DNA of 64,000 nucleotides from an uncultured Erysipelotrichaceae bacterium. Its GTDB lineage: Bacteria; Bacillota_I; Bacilli_A; RFN20; CAG-826. Where the stretch lies: the NCBI GenBank assembly GCA_902791935.1, contig CADAXQ010000002.1:56042-120041 (forward strand). Direction: 5' to 3'. This document shows positions 8,230-17,905 of this stretch, one piece after another. Positions within the stretch are counted from its first letter, which is position 1, and every line of letters begins with the position of its first letter. Under the pieces are notes generated by a model. That model did no database searches, was not told the DNA's origin, and saw only the letters and a program-made list of their open reading frames with translations. The translations under genes were made by a program, and so were the position numbers.

Positions 8230-9380
8230 ATGACTTCGCGTATTATGTTCCCGTTCGTTTCGGCGAAACCGGGAAAGCATATTATTTCGGAACGAATAAT
8301 GAAGCCTTAAAACCGGGTGACCACGTGGTGGTTGACACGATTTCCGGCTTTGAAATGGGCTTTGTGGCTGAAACGCCAAAAAGCACGGAGCTTTATCATT
8401 CGGATTTAGAGCTTAAGCCGGTGGTCCGTTTGGCGAACGAAGAAGACGAAGAAGACTATGCGCTAGGTAAAGAACAGTCCAAATCTTCTTTAATCATTGT
8501 TGAACGGGAAGCAAAGAAACTCGGATTAGACATGAATTTCATTAACGCTTCTTATACGTTAGATGGTTCTAAAATCACGGTGAATTACACCGCGGATGGC
8601 CGTGTGGATTTCCGTGAACTATTACACGTTCTTGCGCCTCAATTAAAATGCCGCATCGATTTACATCAAGTCACCCCGCGCGATAAAGCAAAGATGGTCG
8701 GCGGCATGGGCATCTGCGGGTTGCCACTTTGCTGCTCTACGTTCTTAAATCATTTTGACGGCATTTCGATTTCCCGTGCCAAAAACCAAATGTTGACGTT
8801 AAACATCCCGAAGCTTTCTGGCGCCTGCGGAAGATTAATGTGCTGCTTGCTTTATGAAGATGAGCTTTATACGCAAGCCCGGGCGGATTTCCCACGGATT
8901 GGGGAAACGCTTCATACCTTGGAAGGCGATTATAAAGTCACGTCCTTCAATATCCTTTCCCGTTCCATCAAACTAGAAGGGAACGATGAAGTGAAGTTTA
9001 TCCCGTTAGAAGACTATCGCACGATGGCAAAAGGCGGAAAGGCCATGTCGTTCTCGGATTTACATAAATCAGAACCGACTCCTGCTTCTTCTTATTCCGC
9101 CCCGGATATGAATCCAAGCACAAAGAATCAAAAACAGGATAACGCGCCGAAAGACAATTCCAATAACAATCGTCGTAATGACAACCGGAATCGCGGTCAA
9201 CGGAATAACAACCGTCCGCAAGGGCAAAATAACAATAACCGGCAAAATAACAAAGATAACCGCCGCCAAGGGCAAAATAACGACCATCGGAATCCCCAAC
9301 GCGGATTCCGTCCGCGTCATCGCGATAACCGCTCCGATAACAAGGTGAATCCGACACCTTCAGATAAGCACGATGCTTAA
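8226..9380 (+). CDS. ricT: RicT/YaaT PSP1-domain protein with a long Asn/Arg-rich tail
   Basis: YaaT (RicT) in Bacillus is part of the RicA-RicF-RicT complex that carries iron-sulfur clusters and helps RNase Y mature mRNAs. The PSP1 domain covers roughly residues 1-270 with two cysteine groups, GICGLPLCCST near 161-171 and GACGRLMCCLLYE near 198-210, the proposed cluster ligands. From about residue 300 to 384 the protein is a low-complexity tail rich in Asn, Arg, Gln and Asp with repeated NNR, GQNN and DNR units, absent from the Bacillus protein as I know it. Such tails often bind RNA (inference). Confidence 0.9.
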   Translation: MNDFAYYVPVRFGETGKAYYFGTNNEALKPGDHVVVDTISGFEMGFVAETPKSTELYHSDLELKPVVRLANEEDEEDYALGKEQSKSSLIIVEREAKKLGLDMNFINASYTLDGSKITVNYTADGRVDFRELLHVLAPQLKCRIDLHQVTPRDKAKMVGGMGICGLPLCCSTFLNHFDGISISRAKNQMLTLNIPKLSGACGRLMCCLLYEDELYTQARADFPRIGETLHTLEGDYKVTSFNILSRSIKLEGNDEVKFIPLEDYRTMAKGGKAMSFSDLHKSEPTPASSYSAPDMNPSTKNQKQDNAPKDNSNNNRRNDNRNRGQRNNNRPQGQNNNNRQNNKDNRRQGQNNDHRNPQRGFRPRHRDNRSDNKVNPTPSDKHDA

Positions 9381-10236
9381 ACGAGAACTAAATTTCATCG
9401 GGGAAACCCCGTTACTTTATTTGGTGGCAACACCGATCGGAAACTTATCCGAGTTTTCTCCTCGTGCGATTGAAACGTTGAAAACCATGGACTATGTTGC
9501 CTGCGAAGATACCAGAAATACTGGCCTTCTCTTACAACATTTTTCCATTCGCGTCCCGTTAATTTCATGTCACGAACATAATGAAGAAACCGCCGCGGAT
9601 AAGATTCTTTCTTTATTAAAAGATGGCAAGAAAATCGCCTATGCTTCGGATGCGGGCTATCCTGTGATTTCTGATCCGGGCGCAAGGCTGGCCAAGCGCG
9701 TCTTAGAAGCAGGGTATAAAGTCTCGGTCATCAATGGCCCCAGCGCTTGCCTTTGCGCTTTGGTCGGATCAGGACTTCCTGCCGACCACTTCTATTTTTA
9801 TGGTTTCTTAGATAGCAAACCCTCGGCAAGAAAAAAGGAACTATCCCGTCTTGTCTCTTTCCCCGATACGATGATTTTCTATGAAGCGCCGCATCGAATT
9901 AAAGCCACATTAAAGGATATGGTAAACACTTTTGGGCAAGACCGCGAAGCCACGTTATGTCGTGAATTAACCAAGACCCATGAAGAATATCTCCGTGGCA
10001 CATTAGGAGAACTCGCGTCCGTCGATGCGGAAACGTTACTCGGAGAAATGGTGATTGTGGTCCGAGGGAAACCCGAGACCCCAAGCGAAGTGACGGAGGA
10101 CACCATCCTCGAAGCATTAGGAACTGCCTTGCAAACGATGCCGTCTAAAGAGGCAATCAAGTCAGTTTCTCAAAACTTAGCTGTTCCGAAAAATCGTGTT
10201 TACGATTTGTATCTTGAATGTTTTAAAAAGAACTAA
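9373..10236 (+). CDS. rsmI: 16S rRNA (cytidine-1402-2'-O)-methyltransferase
   Basis: RsmI methylates the 2'-OH of C1402 in the decoding centre using SAM. LYLVATPIGNLSEFSPRAIETL, YVACEDTRNTGLLLQHF and ASDAGYPVISDPGARL are the three signature blocks of the tetrapyrrole-methylase-fold RsmI family. ICHEHNE is seen as ISCHEHNEE. Length 287 is normal. The start lies within the last codons of ricT (8-base overlap). It ends the plus-strand operon, closed by a strong hairpin terminator. Confidence 0.96.
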   Translation: MLKRELNFIGETPLLYLVATPIGNLSEFSPRAIETLKTMDYVACEDTRNTGLLLQHFSIRVPLISCHEHNEETAADKILSLLKDGKKIAYASDAGYPVISDPGARLAKRVLEAGYKVSVINGPSACLCALVGSGLPADHFYFYGFLDSKPSARKKELSRLVSFPDTMIFYEAPHRIKATLKDMVNTFGQDREATLCRELTKTHEEYLRGTLGELASVDAETLLGEMVIVVRGKPETPSEVTEDTILEALGTALQTMPSKEAIKSVSQNLAVPKNRVYDLYLECFKKN

Positions 10237-10241
10237 GTAAC

Positions 10242-10284
10242 AAAAGAAGACGCCGGGATTACGCCTCCGGCGTCTTCTTTTCTT
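10242..10284. terminator. Bidirectional intrinsic terminator between rsmI and the YfhO-like gene
   Basis: AAAAGAAGACGCCGG (10242-10256) pairs perfectly over 15 bp with CCGGCGTCTTCTTTT (10267-10281) around a 10-base loop. A/T runs flank both arms, so it can end transcription from both convergent operons. The stop codon of the minus-strand gene lies in the loop. Confidence 0.9.
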
Positions 10285-13200
10285 TATGGACGGAATAGAG
10301 GAATCTTCCGATGGTATAAGCCGCTAAACCAAGCACGGCAACCGAAGCCATGATGGCGCCTTCTTTGAGATATGGCGTTTGATATTTCATCGTGTAATGC
10401 ACTTCCCCTGCTGGGGCAACAAAGCCAACAAAACCGCCATCGAGCTTGAACGTCAGGCATTGCGTGCTTTCACCACTTGCTGTCGTGGCATAGACTTTCC
10501 AGCCAGCATCATAGCCAAGCGTTGTCGCCACCAAGCGCGAATGATCAAACGAAGAATCAAATGTCGCCATGTCTGTCGAATAACGGCAATTCGTGATGTT
10601 ATTCCCTTGTGCGGCATAGTCATAGAACGCTTCATAGTCTTTCCGTGATCCGACCGCCACCGAGAAAGAAGGGATAGCTGCCGTAGAATCCACGGAATAA
10701 TCTGAACTCTTGGCGTTGAAACAGATGGCTTTCACTTTACCTACCGGATAGAAGCCAAAGACATCGGCACGGGCAGCGCCGCTAATATGATGGGCACGAT
10801 AAGATTCCAGCGTTTCGTAATCATAGGCGGTGACCTGGTTCTGGTGCACTTCTCCTGTCGTTTCATCCGTCACGTCTGAAATCATAAAAATCCGAGTCTT
10901 ATAACGCGAGATGGAAGAGATGTTATAACGTAACGCAAAATAGGCGCCAGTTTCGTCATCGTTGAAGTAAGTCTTCCCCGAAGGCGTGTAAACCACCGTT
11001 TGATAATCCGGAATATAAGTACCAGCGGAATTCACGGCCGAACTGGTCACGGAAGGATCCGTGAAGAAATAGGCTGGGCCACCGCGGTAGGAGGTGCCGT
11101 CTCCTTTCGCGATTTCAGGGCCCAAGAAGTTATAGTTGTAATGAGAATAAAGGCGACGTACCACCGTAACATTGGTTAATAAGCTTGCCGCTTCAGGGGC
11201 CGTTTCTGCCGCCAAGGCATTGCCTTCATGATCATAAACGCCTAAGGCCGTAAGCCGTTCGACATCCTTGTCTTGCACGATGGCGCCTGAACCATAGACT
11301 TCTTCGTTACGGTTGATTTCAGCAAATTCCTTCGTGCTGTCATAAGTCTTGTGATAGAAATTATCTTCTTGCGTGTCGTCATTGCTCTTTCCGGCGGCAT
11401 AGAAATGATCAACCGCATGGGCAAAAGAGTTCTCATCGATCAAGGAAGAACGATAAACCCGGACCCGTTCCCCCTTTTCTCCCGTCACTTGCACAGAATC
11501 CCAAGGTACATTATCCGAACGAATGTATTTGCCAATCGAAGGATCGACATTGCTTCCTTCCCAATCAGAATAGCCTTCATTCATGATGCCGTAATATTTG
11601 ATGTTTAACGCCGTATCGGCACCAATCCGTTTGTTCCCATAATACGCCGCCCAAGATTTGTTGTAATACGTTTCTCCATAGGCAGTTCCGCTATATTCGG
11701 GACGATTGAAACGCGAATATAACGCCAGCTGGTTGACATCATAATTAAACAAAGAATGGAAGTTACTCGTGCCATTGTATTGGAAGACTTCTTGAACGTT
11801 TTTCTCCGGTTGTCCTTCCACAAAGGCACGGTAATAGGAATTGCCATCAAACGAATCAATCTTATCGAATGCCGCTTGAACGGAGGTGCGGTAAGTCACG
11901 CCACCATTCCAACGGGTGTAGGACCAGGTTCCCATGTAAGCAAAGGAGACGTTACCCCACATGATGGTCTCACAGGTAATAATCGCCCCTACAATCTTTG
12001 ACAATACGTCTTTGTGACGGAAGAAGATGTAAACACAACCCACCACTAAATCCATCAGAAGCTGGTAAATCACAATCCACAAAGTGGAATGGCCTTTGAC
12101 AGAGGAAGGCACGCTATAAGTCGTGCACCAATAGGTAGTAAGAGATGGTTCAAACTTGTGGTCTTTGATGACCACTAAGCAAAGAACCCAAGTTAACGTG
12201 GCTAAAAATAACGATAGGGCAGCCCCGCTAAACGGCACCCATTTCGGTTCTTCTTTCAAACGATCAAATTCTTGGAAGGCGTAATAAATGATAATCGGCA
12301 TCAAAACGATGTACCATCGGCCATAACCATCGCCCGTGAAGGCGTAGAAGAAATAATAGGCAAAGTCCGTAAAAACGAAGTAAGCAAGGAAAACGAAGGC
12401 GAGGACGTGCGATATTTTCTTCCGACGGCAAGAAGAGACAAAGGCAACACAGAACAAGACAACCGTCGGAGTATATGTAAATAACGAAGCGACCCAGGCG
12501 TCATATTGAATGCCACCCGAACCATTCGCACCGCTCGCAATTGGCAAGGCCAAATAGCCATATGTCGGATAGAAAAATCCAATTAACCCCTGTAATTCCC
12601 GTGCCGGATGTTGCCCAACGAGTTCAAATAACCGCTGGAATAACGTATGAAAATCTAATGTTTTGATCGCATTTTCTAACGAATGCAAATAGGCGGCGCC
12701 AATCGAAACCGTACGGCCTGATAATGAGGATTCACGTAACGATGGGAATAATGTCCACGCACATAGCATAATGCCCGCAGCAAAAGCGCCTACCCCTACC
12801 GCAATCACCAACAGATTCTCTTTCCAAGAACGGCTTCGAATCGTCCAGAAATAACGCCATAAAGCATAAAGAACGCCGAAGATGCAAAGGACGACCAAGA
12901 AGAAGAATGAGACAAGCCCCATGGCACATAAACTGATGGCTAAGGTCAATGGTTTTCGTTCGCGAATTACCTTTTCAATGCCGAGCAAAATCCATGGCAC
13001 AAGGCAAGTGGCCGAAACAACGGAAGGGAAGCCTACCATGAAATTCAGGTACCCATTAAAAGCAAAGGCTAGCCCCGCTAAGCGTGCCGGCGTCTCCCGC
13101 ATGCCAAGGTATTTGCCATAAAGGCGCATTCCTAAAGCACCTGCTACCCCTTTGGCAAACGTTGCTAAAACATAGGTTTGCGGGATCCAAACCCGGGGGA

Positions 13201-13594
13201 AAATCAGGCAAATAAGCAAGAACGGATCAAACAATCCGTAGTAGGAATTGGAACCAATGTTGTCACTACCTAAATAGGTATCAGTGCTATAGAGCTCAAA
13301 AACGCCAGTGTGGAAGAATCCATGCCAGGCATCCCAATAAGAATGGGCAAACGTAACGTATTGACCTGTATAGTCAGTCCAAGGATAAAACTGCGTGAAA
13401 TGATTGGTGACCAAAGAATAGATGCACCAAAGCATGCCAAGAATAAAGACAAATAATCCGTAATAGAAAAGGGAGTGGATGTCAAAAAGCCAGGGGGCAT
13501 GTTTCCGCCACCAAGACGATGAACGCGGTTTACGGTCATGCTTCGAACGTAAAGACGCTAAAGTAACGTTCGAACTACTTTCTGAATTTGCCAT
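10259..13594 (-). CDS. YfhO-type multispanning membrane protein (GT-C-like)
   Basis: An 1111-residue membrane protein. After a cytoplasmic N-terminus, about a dozen hydrophobic segments fill residues 40-540, with PWTDYTGQYVTFAHSYWDAWH after the first, the conserved acidic loop of YfhO/GT-C lipid-linked sugar transferases. A large extracytoplasmic beta-rich domain follows (about 560-1080), then a last transmembrane helix and a lysine-rich end. Bacillus YfhO is needed for lipoteichoic-acid glycosylation, so surface-polymer glycosylation is a plausible role. It is longer than the usual 850-900 residues. The ATG overlaps the stop of the preceding gene (TAATG). Confidence 0.82.
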   Translation of the reverse strand: MANSESSSNVTLASLRSKHDRKPRSSSWWRKHAPWLFDIHSLFYYGLFVFILGMLWCIYSLVTNHFTQFYPWTDYTGQYVTFAHSYWDAWHGFFHTGVFELYSTDTYLGSDNIGSNSYYGLFDPFLLICLIFPRVWIPQTYVLATFAKGVAGALGMRLYGKYLGMRETPARLAGLAFAFNGYLNFMVGFPSVVSATCLVPWILLGIEKVIRERKPLTLAISLCAMGLVSFFFLVVLCIFGVLYALWRYFWTIRSRSWKENLLVIAVGVGAFAAGIMLCAWTLFPSLRESSLSGRTVSIGAAYLHSLENAIKTLDFHTLFQRLFELVGQHPARELQGLIGFFYPTYGYLALPIASGANGSGGIQYDAWVASLFTYTPTVVLFCVAFVSSCRRKKISHVLAFVFLAYFVFTDFAYYFFYAFTGDGYGRWYIVLMPIIIYYAFQEFDRLKEEPKWVPFSGAALSLFLATLTWVLCLVVIKDHKFEPSLTTYWCTTYSVPSSVKGHSTLWIVIYQLLMDLVVGCVYIFFRHKDVLSKIVGAIITCETIMWGNVSFAYMGTWSYTRWNGGVTYRTSVQAAFDKIDSFDGNSYYRAFVEGQPEKNVQEVFQYNGTSNFHSLFNYDVNQLALYSRFNRPEYSGTAYGETYYNKSWAAYYGNKRIGADTALNIKYYGIMNEGYSDWEGSNVDPSIGKYIRSDNVPWDSVQVTGEKGERVRVYRSSLIDENSFAHAVDHFYAAGKSNDDTQEDNFYHKTYDSTKEFAEINRNEEVYGSGAIVQDKDVERLTALGVYDHEGNALAAETAPEAASLLTNVTVVRRLYSHYNYNFLGPEIAKGDGTSYRGGPAYFFTDPSVTSSAVNSAGTYIPDYQTVVYTPSGKTYFNDDETGAYFALRYNISSISRYKTRIFMISDVTDETTGEVHQNQVTAYDYETLESYRAHHISGAARADVFGFYPVGKVKAICFNAKSSDYSVDSTAAIPSFSVAVGSRKDYEAFYDYAAQGNNITNCRYSTDMATFDSSFDHSRLVATTLGYDAGWKVYATTASGESTQCLTFKLDGGFVGFVAPAGEVHYTMKYQTPYLKEGAIMASVAVLGLAAYTIGRFLYSVHKEKKTPEA

Positions 13595-14433
13595 TACTCC
13601 TCCGTATTCGAAATGGTTTGAGAATTGTCTGCCGCCGTTTCTTCTTCGCTCTTTTCTTCCGGTTGTGGGGTGCTTAAGCCAACGACATCGCTAGCAGAAA
13701 TGGCAAAGGCAATGCCCTGCCCTTTCGTCGCTAAACCAGCCATGTTATAGATGGCCGTTAAGACTTGGTCTTTGATGGTCTTAGGAACCAAAATCATCAC
13801 GATTTGCTTTTCCGGGGTAATCACGATGCCAAAGAATTTTTCCATTTCCTTGTTTCCGGTACCACGGGCGTTAAGCACAGTTCCGCCACGGGCCCCTGCT
13901 CCCTTCGCCGCATCCATGACCAAATCGGCAAAGCCATTATTCACAATGGCAAAAATGACTTCATAGTCTTCTTTCGTTTTAATTTCGTCCATGGATGGAA
14001 CCTCCTTTGGCGCTTCATTGCTGTCGCGCTGATTGGCCAAAAATTTATAAGCTGCTTTCCCAATTAATGATTCGATGGGAAGCAACATCGAAACGCCCTT
14101 CGCGTATTTCGATGCTTGATAACGTTGTTCTAATTCTTCTTTAATTCCCGGATAAGAGGAATAACGAATCGGAGCGAATAGGATTTGCTTTTCTTGATTG
14201 GAAAGGCCAAAAACATTATAAAGATCGCTTGAAGCGGTGCCGTTACCATGGCAAACATAAGCCGCGCTATCACCTTGATCCATTAAGATTTTCGCGATGG
14301 CGGAAGCCTGGCCACTGTTGACGATCGTAATCAAAAGATAAAGCCGCTCGGTGACTTTGGTCTTTTCTTCTTTCGTTTCGGCGTTTTTCCGCTCGAGATG
14401 CTTTTCTTCGATTTTATGTCGGAACCAGTTCAT
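13594..14433 (-). CDS. Tandem P-II-like regulatory protein
   Basis: The 279-residue protein carries two P-II-like ferredoxin-fold repeats: ERLYLLITIVNSGQASAIAK... (about 29-130) and YEVIFAIVNNGFADLVMDAAK... (about 155-250). Each has the pattern of a first strand, a helix, a T-loop-like segment and a later SMLLPIE / IVMILVPK strand. A Glu/Ala-rich tail ends the protein. P-II-like proteins next to DUF1538 membrane proteins are a recurrent pair, in which the P-II part is expected to gate or sense for the membrane partner. It overlaps both neighbours (ATGA upstream, TAATG downstream). The ligand is unknown. Confidence 0.8.
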   Translation of the reverse strand: MNWFRHKIEEKHLERKNAETKEEKTKVTERLYLLITIVNSGQASAIAKILMDQGDSAAYVCHGNGTASSDLYNVFGLSNQEKQILFAPIRYSSYPGIKEELEQRYQASKYAKGVSMLLPIESLIGKAAYKFLANQRDSNEAPKEVPSMDEIKTKEDYEVIFAIVNNGFADLVMDAAKGAGARGGTVLNARGTGNKEMEKFFGIVITPEKQIVMILVPKTIKDQVLTAIYNMAGLATKGQGIAFAISASDVVGLSTPQPEEKSEEETAADNSQTISNTEE

Positions 14434-16070
14434 GCTTGAGCCTCCCCGAAATGAATGATTTCCCCATCATTGGGCTCGAAGAAGTGTTTCCGGGCTTTCC
14501 GATCGAGTAACGCCCGTTTGATACCGGCAATTAAGCCCATCAGTTGAACGACAATCAAAGGCATTAAGGCGATCATGGCCACACAGCCAAAGGCATCTTC
14601 GTAAATCGAATCCGAAAGGGCTTTTTTGTCCCAGCCAAGCGAATCGCCATAGCCATAAGCAAAACCCGCGACAAACGGCATGACAAACGTAGACGCCATT
14701 GGTCCTGAAGCAACACCGCCCGAGTCAAACGCCATGGCGGTATAAATTTTCGGTACTAAGAACGTTAACCCTAACGCAATAATGTAGCCAGGAACCATGT
14801 AGTAGAGAATGGAGAAATGGTAATAAGCACGGACGACGGCTAAGGCAACGCCACCGCCGACGGCCAATGCCATGACGGCTAAAACCACATTGCTCTTGAT
14901 CGTGCCTTCAGAAACCGTCTCAATTTGCTTGACCAAGATATGAACAGCAGGCTCGGCAACCACGCCAAAGAGACCGAACAACCCACCGACTAAGATGGCA
15001 ATCCAGAGACTATCCGACGTCTTTGCGCCTAAACCCATACCTACTGACTGAGCTACCGGCAAGAAACCGATATTGACGGCGCTTAGGAAAATCACCAAGC
15101 CAAAATAGGCATAAACCAAATTAATTACGATTTTTAAGAATGCTTTCCATCGAATGTGAACGAAAATCAAATCATAAACAACGAAGAACAAGAAGATGGG
15201 TAAGATGGCAATGCCCACTTCTTTGAACTCGTTAAGAATGGTTTGACCGCTAACCTGGCCAAACGCTTGCCAAAAAGATACCCAATCGCCTGCCTTCTCA
15301 ATGGCACTTTCTTCATAGGAATAATACATGGAATCCACATCCATGAATAACGACATTACCATGACGGTGATAATCGGGCCAACGGAAGCTAAGGCCGTTA
15401 AACCGAAGGCATCATCACCGCTTTGATCGCCCGATGATTTAGAGGCAGCTAAACCCGCACCAAAAGCCAAGATGAAAGGAACCGTAACTGGTCCCGTGGT
15501 CACACCGCCAGAGTCGAAGGCAATCGGCAAAAACTTGGGATTCACGATGCCCGTCAAAGCAAAGACCAAGGCATAGAAACAAATGAACATGATGTTCAAA
15601 CTCTTATGGAACAGAATCCGTAACACGCCAAACACCACGAATAAGCCAACACCGATACCAACGCCGCAAATGAGTACTGTCTCGTTCCATTGAATCTGAG
15701 TGGCCATGACTTTTAAGTCAGGTTCGGCAATGGTGACCAAAACGCCAATGATGAACGTCATGGCGATGATCAAGAACAAATTCTTGTGTTTGAATAACGA
15801 TTCGCCGACCAAAGAGCCGATGCGGGACATGGATTCGTCAATACCGACATTGAATAACGCCAAGCCAAAGCCAATGATTAAAGCACAAAACCAAAAGCCC
15901 AAGAATGTCCAAGCTTTGAAGCCAGGGATGATATTCGTGAGGAAAAGAACCGTTACCACCACAGCAATCGGCAAGATGCTGAGATAACTCTCCAAGAGTT
16001 TCTTGGCGAAAGAGGACAACGCGTATTTGCCCCCACTATTCTTTTTAGCGCTTCTTTTTGCTTTGACCAT
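14430..16070 (-). CDS. DUF1538 membrane protein with internal duplication
   Basis: A 546-residue protein with about 12-14 hydrophobic segments. The two halves are related: the first contains IAFDSGGVTTGPVTVPFILAF near residue 193 and the second MAFDSGGVASGPMASTFVMPF near 450. AFDSGGV(T/A)xGP is the DUF1538 hallmark, and its inverted repetition resembles secondary transporters with two re-entrant loops (inference). The substrate is unknown. It is co-transcribed with, and overlaps, the tandem P-II-like gene; its own start lies 26 bases inside the upstream pseudouridine-synthase gene. Confidence 0.85.
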   Translation of the reverse strand: MVKAKRSAKKNSGGKYALSSFAKKLLESYLSILPIAVVVTVLFLTNIIPGFKAWTFLGFWFCALIIGFGLALFNVGIDESMSRIGSLVGESLFKHKNLFLIIAMTFIIGVLVTIAEPDLKVMATQIQWNETVLICGVGIGVGLFVVFGVLRILFHKSLNIMFICFYALVFALTGIVNPKFLPIAFDSGGVTTGPVTVPFILAFGAGLAASKSSGDQSGDDAFGLTALASVGPIITVMVMSLFMDVDSMYYSYEESAIEKAGDWVSFWQAFGQVSGQTILNEFKEVGIAILPIFLFFVVYDLIFVHIRWKAFLKIVINLVYAYFGLVIFLSAVNIGFLPVAQSVGMGLGAKTSDSLWIAILVGGLFGLFGVVAEPAVHILVKQIETVSEGTIKSNVVLAVMALAVGGGVALAVVRAYYHFSILYYMVPGYIIALGLTFLVPKIYTAMAFDSGGVASGPMASTFVMPFVAGFAYGYGDSLGWDKKALSDSIYEDAFGCVAMIALMPLIVVQLMGLIAGIKRALLDRKARKHFFEPNDGEIIHFGEAQA

Positions 16071-17028
16071 GGTTCATCTTTTCTTTCTTCGGGAGAGGAA
16101 TTGGTTCCCCTGCCATTAATTTCTTAAACGAGGCAGGAATCGGGCAATTGATTTTGTATTCTTTTTGGTTTAATGGATTCGTGAAATCCAATTCGTAAGC
16201 GTGTAGTCCTAATCGCTTTAATGGGTTCGAGGGTTCACCATACCGGTCATCGCCGATGACGTAGTAGCCAGCGTGACCTAATTGAACCCGGATTTGGTTC
16301 TTACGTCCCGTTTCGATGGTGACGTCCAGCAACGCATAATGGCGATTTGAAGTAATCTTCCGATAATTCGTGATGGCCTTCTTGCCTTCGGAGGGATGGT
16401 GCGTAACGTAGACGGATAATGTTTTATCTTGCGCCAAATAATCGACGAGATGACCCCGTTCAGGAATGTCAGCCGGTTCGACGATCGCATAATATCCCCG
16501 TTTTTTCACGATTTCTTGCCAATGATTCTGTAAGGCTTCACGGACTTCCCATTTCTTGGCAAAAACCAATACGCCTGAGGTGTCTTCGTCTAGACGATGA
16601 ACCACAAAAATACGGGCATTCCGGTCTTTTTGCGTGACATAGTCACTTACCAAACGATAAGCCGTTCTTCCTTTTTCCCGGTCTGAAGCCGTGGACAAAA
16701 GGCCACTAGGTTTGTTGATGGCGATAATGTCGTCATCTTCATAAAGTATGGGCAAATTGTGCCGTTCGTGTTTTGCAATGGGGCGATAGGAAATCGTCAC
16801 TTCATCTTCGGGATATAACGGGTAAGTGAATAACGAAACCGGGGCACCGCCTACCGCGACTTGATGGTTAGCAATGATGCGGCAAATGTTATGCTGCGAT
16901 TGATTCGGAATCTTTTCTTTTAGGAACGTCAAAAGGTTCGTTTCATGATAAACGAGATACGTTTTGGTTTGTTTGGGATCGATCAGTCCCTTTTGGGATC
17001 GATGCTTCTTGACGTCGTTTTTATTCAT
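16045..17028 (-). CDS. RluA-family rRNA pseudouridine synthase
   Basis: This enzyme isomerises specific uridines in rRNA or tRNA. The 327-residue protein has an N-terminal S4-like part (about 30-85) and a catalytic domain with INKPSGLLS, then FVVHRLDEDTSGVLVFAKK near residue 142, whose Asp in HRLD is the catalytic residue. GRKNQIRVQLGHAGYYVIGDDRYG is the conserved C-terminal block. The Lys-rich tail overlaps the start of the DUF1538 gene. It could be RluD or another paralogue; which uridine it targets cannot be told from sequence. Confidence 0.9.
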   Translation of the reverse strand: MNKNDVKKHRSQKGLIDPKQTKTYLVYHETNLLTFLKEKIPNQSQHNICRIIANHQVAVGGAPVSLFTYPLYPEDEVTISYRPIAKHERHNLPILYEDDDIIAINKPSGLLSTASDREKGRTAYRLVSDYVTQKDRNARIFVVHRLDEDTSGVLVFAKKWEVREALQNHWQEIVKKRGYYAIVEPADIPERGHLVDYLAQDKTLSVYVTHHPSEGKKAITNYRKITSNRHYALLDVTIETGRKNQIRVQLGHAGYYVIGDDRYGEPSNPLKRLGLHAYELDFTNPLNQKEYKINCPIPASFKKLMAGEPIPLPKKEKMNHGQSKKKR

Positions 17029-17050
17029 ACTCGTTTATCTTATCAAAGTT

Positions 17051-17905
17051 TTACTTTGAAAGATACGTACGAAGGGCAATCTCTTGATTTTTTGTATCGT
17101 CTTCACCGGCTTGGCAAAGATCGAGAAGCTTTTTTCGATTTTGACAAGTCACGGATACTTTGGGTGGAACAGAAGGATAAATCACAAAAATTCTCCCTGC
17201 CTCTGCCAGACGATCCATCTCGTCACAATGATGGTTATAAGTGATGGATGTTTGAAGATACGCTTCTAAAAATTCGGGGTGATTGTGGTAACTCCGTTTT
17301 CCCAAACGGCGATTCAAGGTACTCATGGGTGATTTCCGATAGCCTTTGGCGCGGGTAGAAATCACAACAATATAGGGAACGTTTTCTTCCAAGGCACGAT
17401 GAAAGGGAATGGGTTCCACTACCCCGCCATCGAGATAACCATCACCCCCGATTTCAATGGGATGTGAATAGGGCGGCAAAGAGGCGCTAGAAGACAATCC
17501 AGCCAGGAAATCCGTATCATTTTTCGAAAAATAAGCGACTTTTCCCGAGGAAACGGACGTCGATACGGCAAAGAAATTCGTGGGAGAACGATCAAAGATT
17601 TCTTGCTTGAACGGCAATTGCTTTTTCGGCATTTCTTCAAGCAAATAATGAAAGTCAAAGATAGAACCTTTCTTCCAATAATTCGAAGGACGAATAAATC
17701 CATGAGCATCGGAAAGCACCGTTACCATTTTGAGCAATCGTTCTTCATCGCCTGTCACGAAATCCACGCCGAGCAAAGCGCCTGCGCTCGTGCCATAAAC
17801 TTCATCGGCCCTAAAGCCTTCTCGAAGCAATTCGCGTAATACCCCTGCCGCATAAGCACCACGGGCGCCGCCGCCTTGAATGCACAAAGCAATTTTAGGC
17901 GCCAT
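17051..17905 (-). CDS. Patatin-like phospholipase
   Basis: A serine hydrolase of the patatin family, acting on acyl esters with a Ser-Asp dyad. CIQGGGARGAYAAGVL (residues 8-23) is the oxyanion-hole motif, VYGTSAGALLG places the nucleophile serine at about residue 40, and GDGYLDGGVVEPIPF near 155-165 carries the catalytic Asp-Gly-Gly. No signal peptide is seen, so it is probably cytoplasmic like YjjU/RssA-type proteins. The start at 17905 gives MAPKIALCIQGGG; a longer in-frame start would add 13 residues inside the preceding gene. It overlaps the upstream nucleotidase gene by 11 bases. Confidence 0.9.
   Translation of the reverse strand: MAPKIALCIQGGGARGAYAAGVLRELLREGFRADEVYGTSAGALLGVDFVTGDEERLLKMVTVLSDAHGFIRPSNYWKKGSIFDFHYLLEEMPKKQLPFKQEIFDRSPTNFFAVSTSVSSGKVAYFSKNDTDFLAGLSSSASLPPYSHPIEIGGDGYLDGGVVEPIPFHRALEENVPYIVVISTRAKGYRKSPMSTLNRRLGKRSYHNHPEFLEAYLQTSITYNHHCDEMDRLAEAGRIFVIYPSVPPKVSVTCQNRKKLLDLCQAGEDDTKNQEIALRTYLSK

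Noticed and set aside
8998..9357. Minus-strand ORF inside ricT
   Set aside because: Antisense shadow of the Asn/Arg-rich tail, no ribosome site and no recognisable domain.
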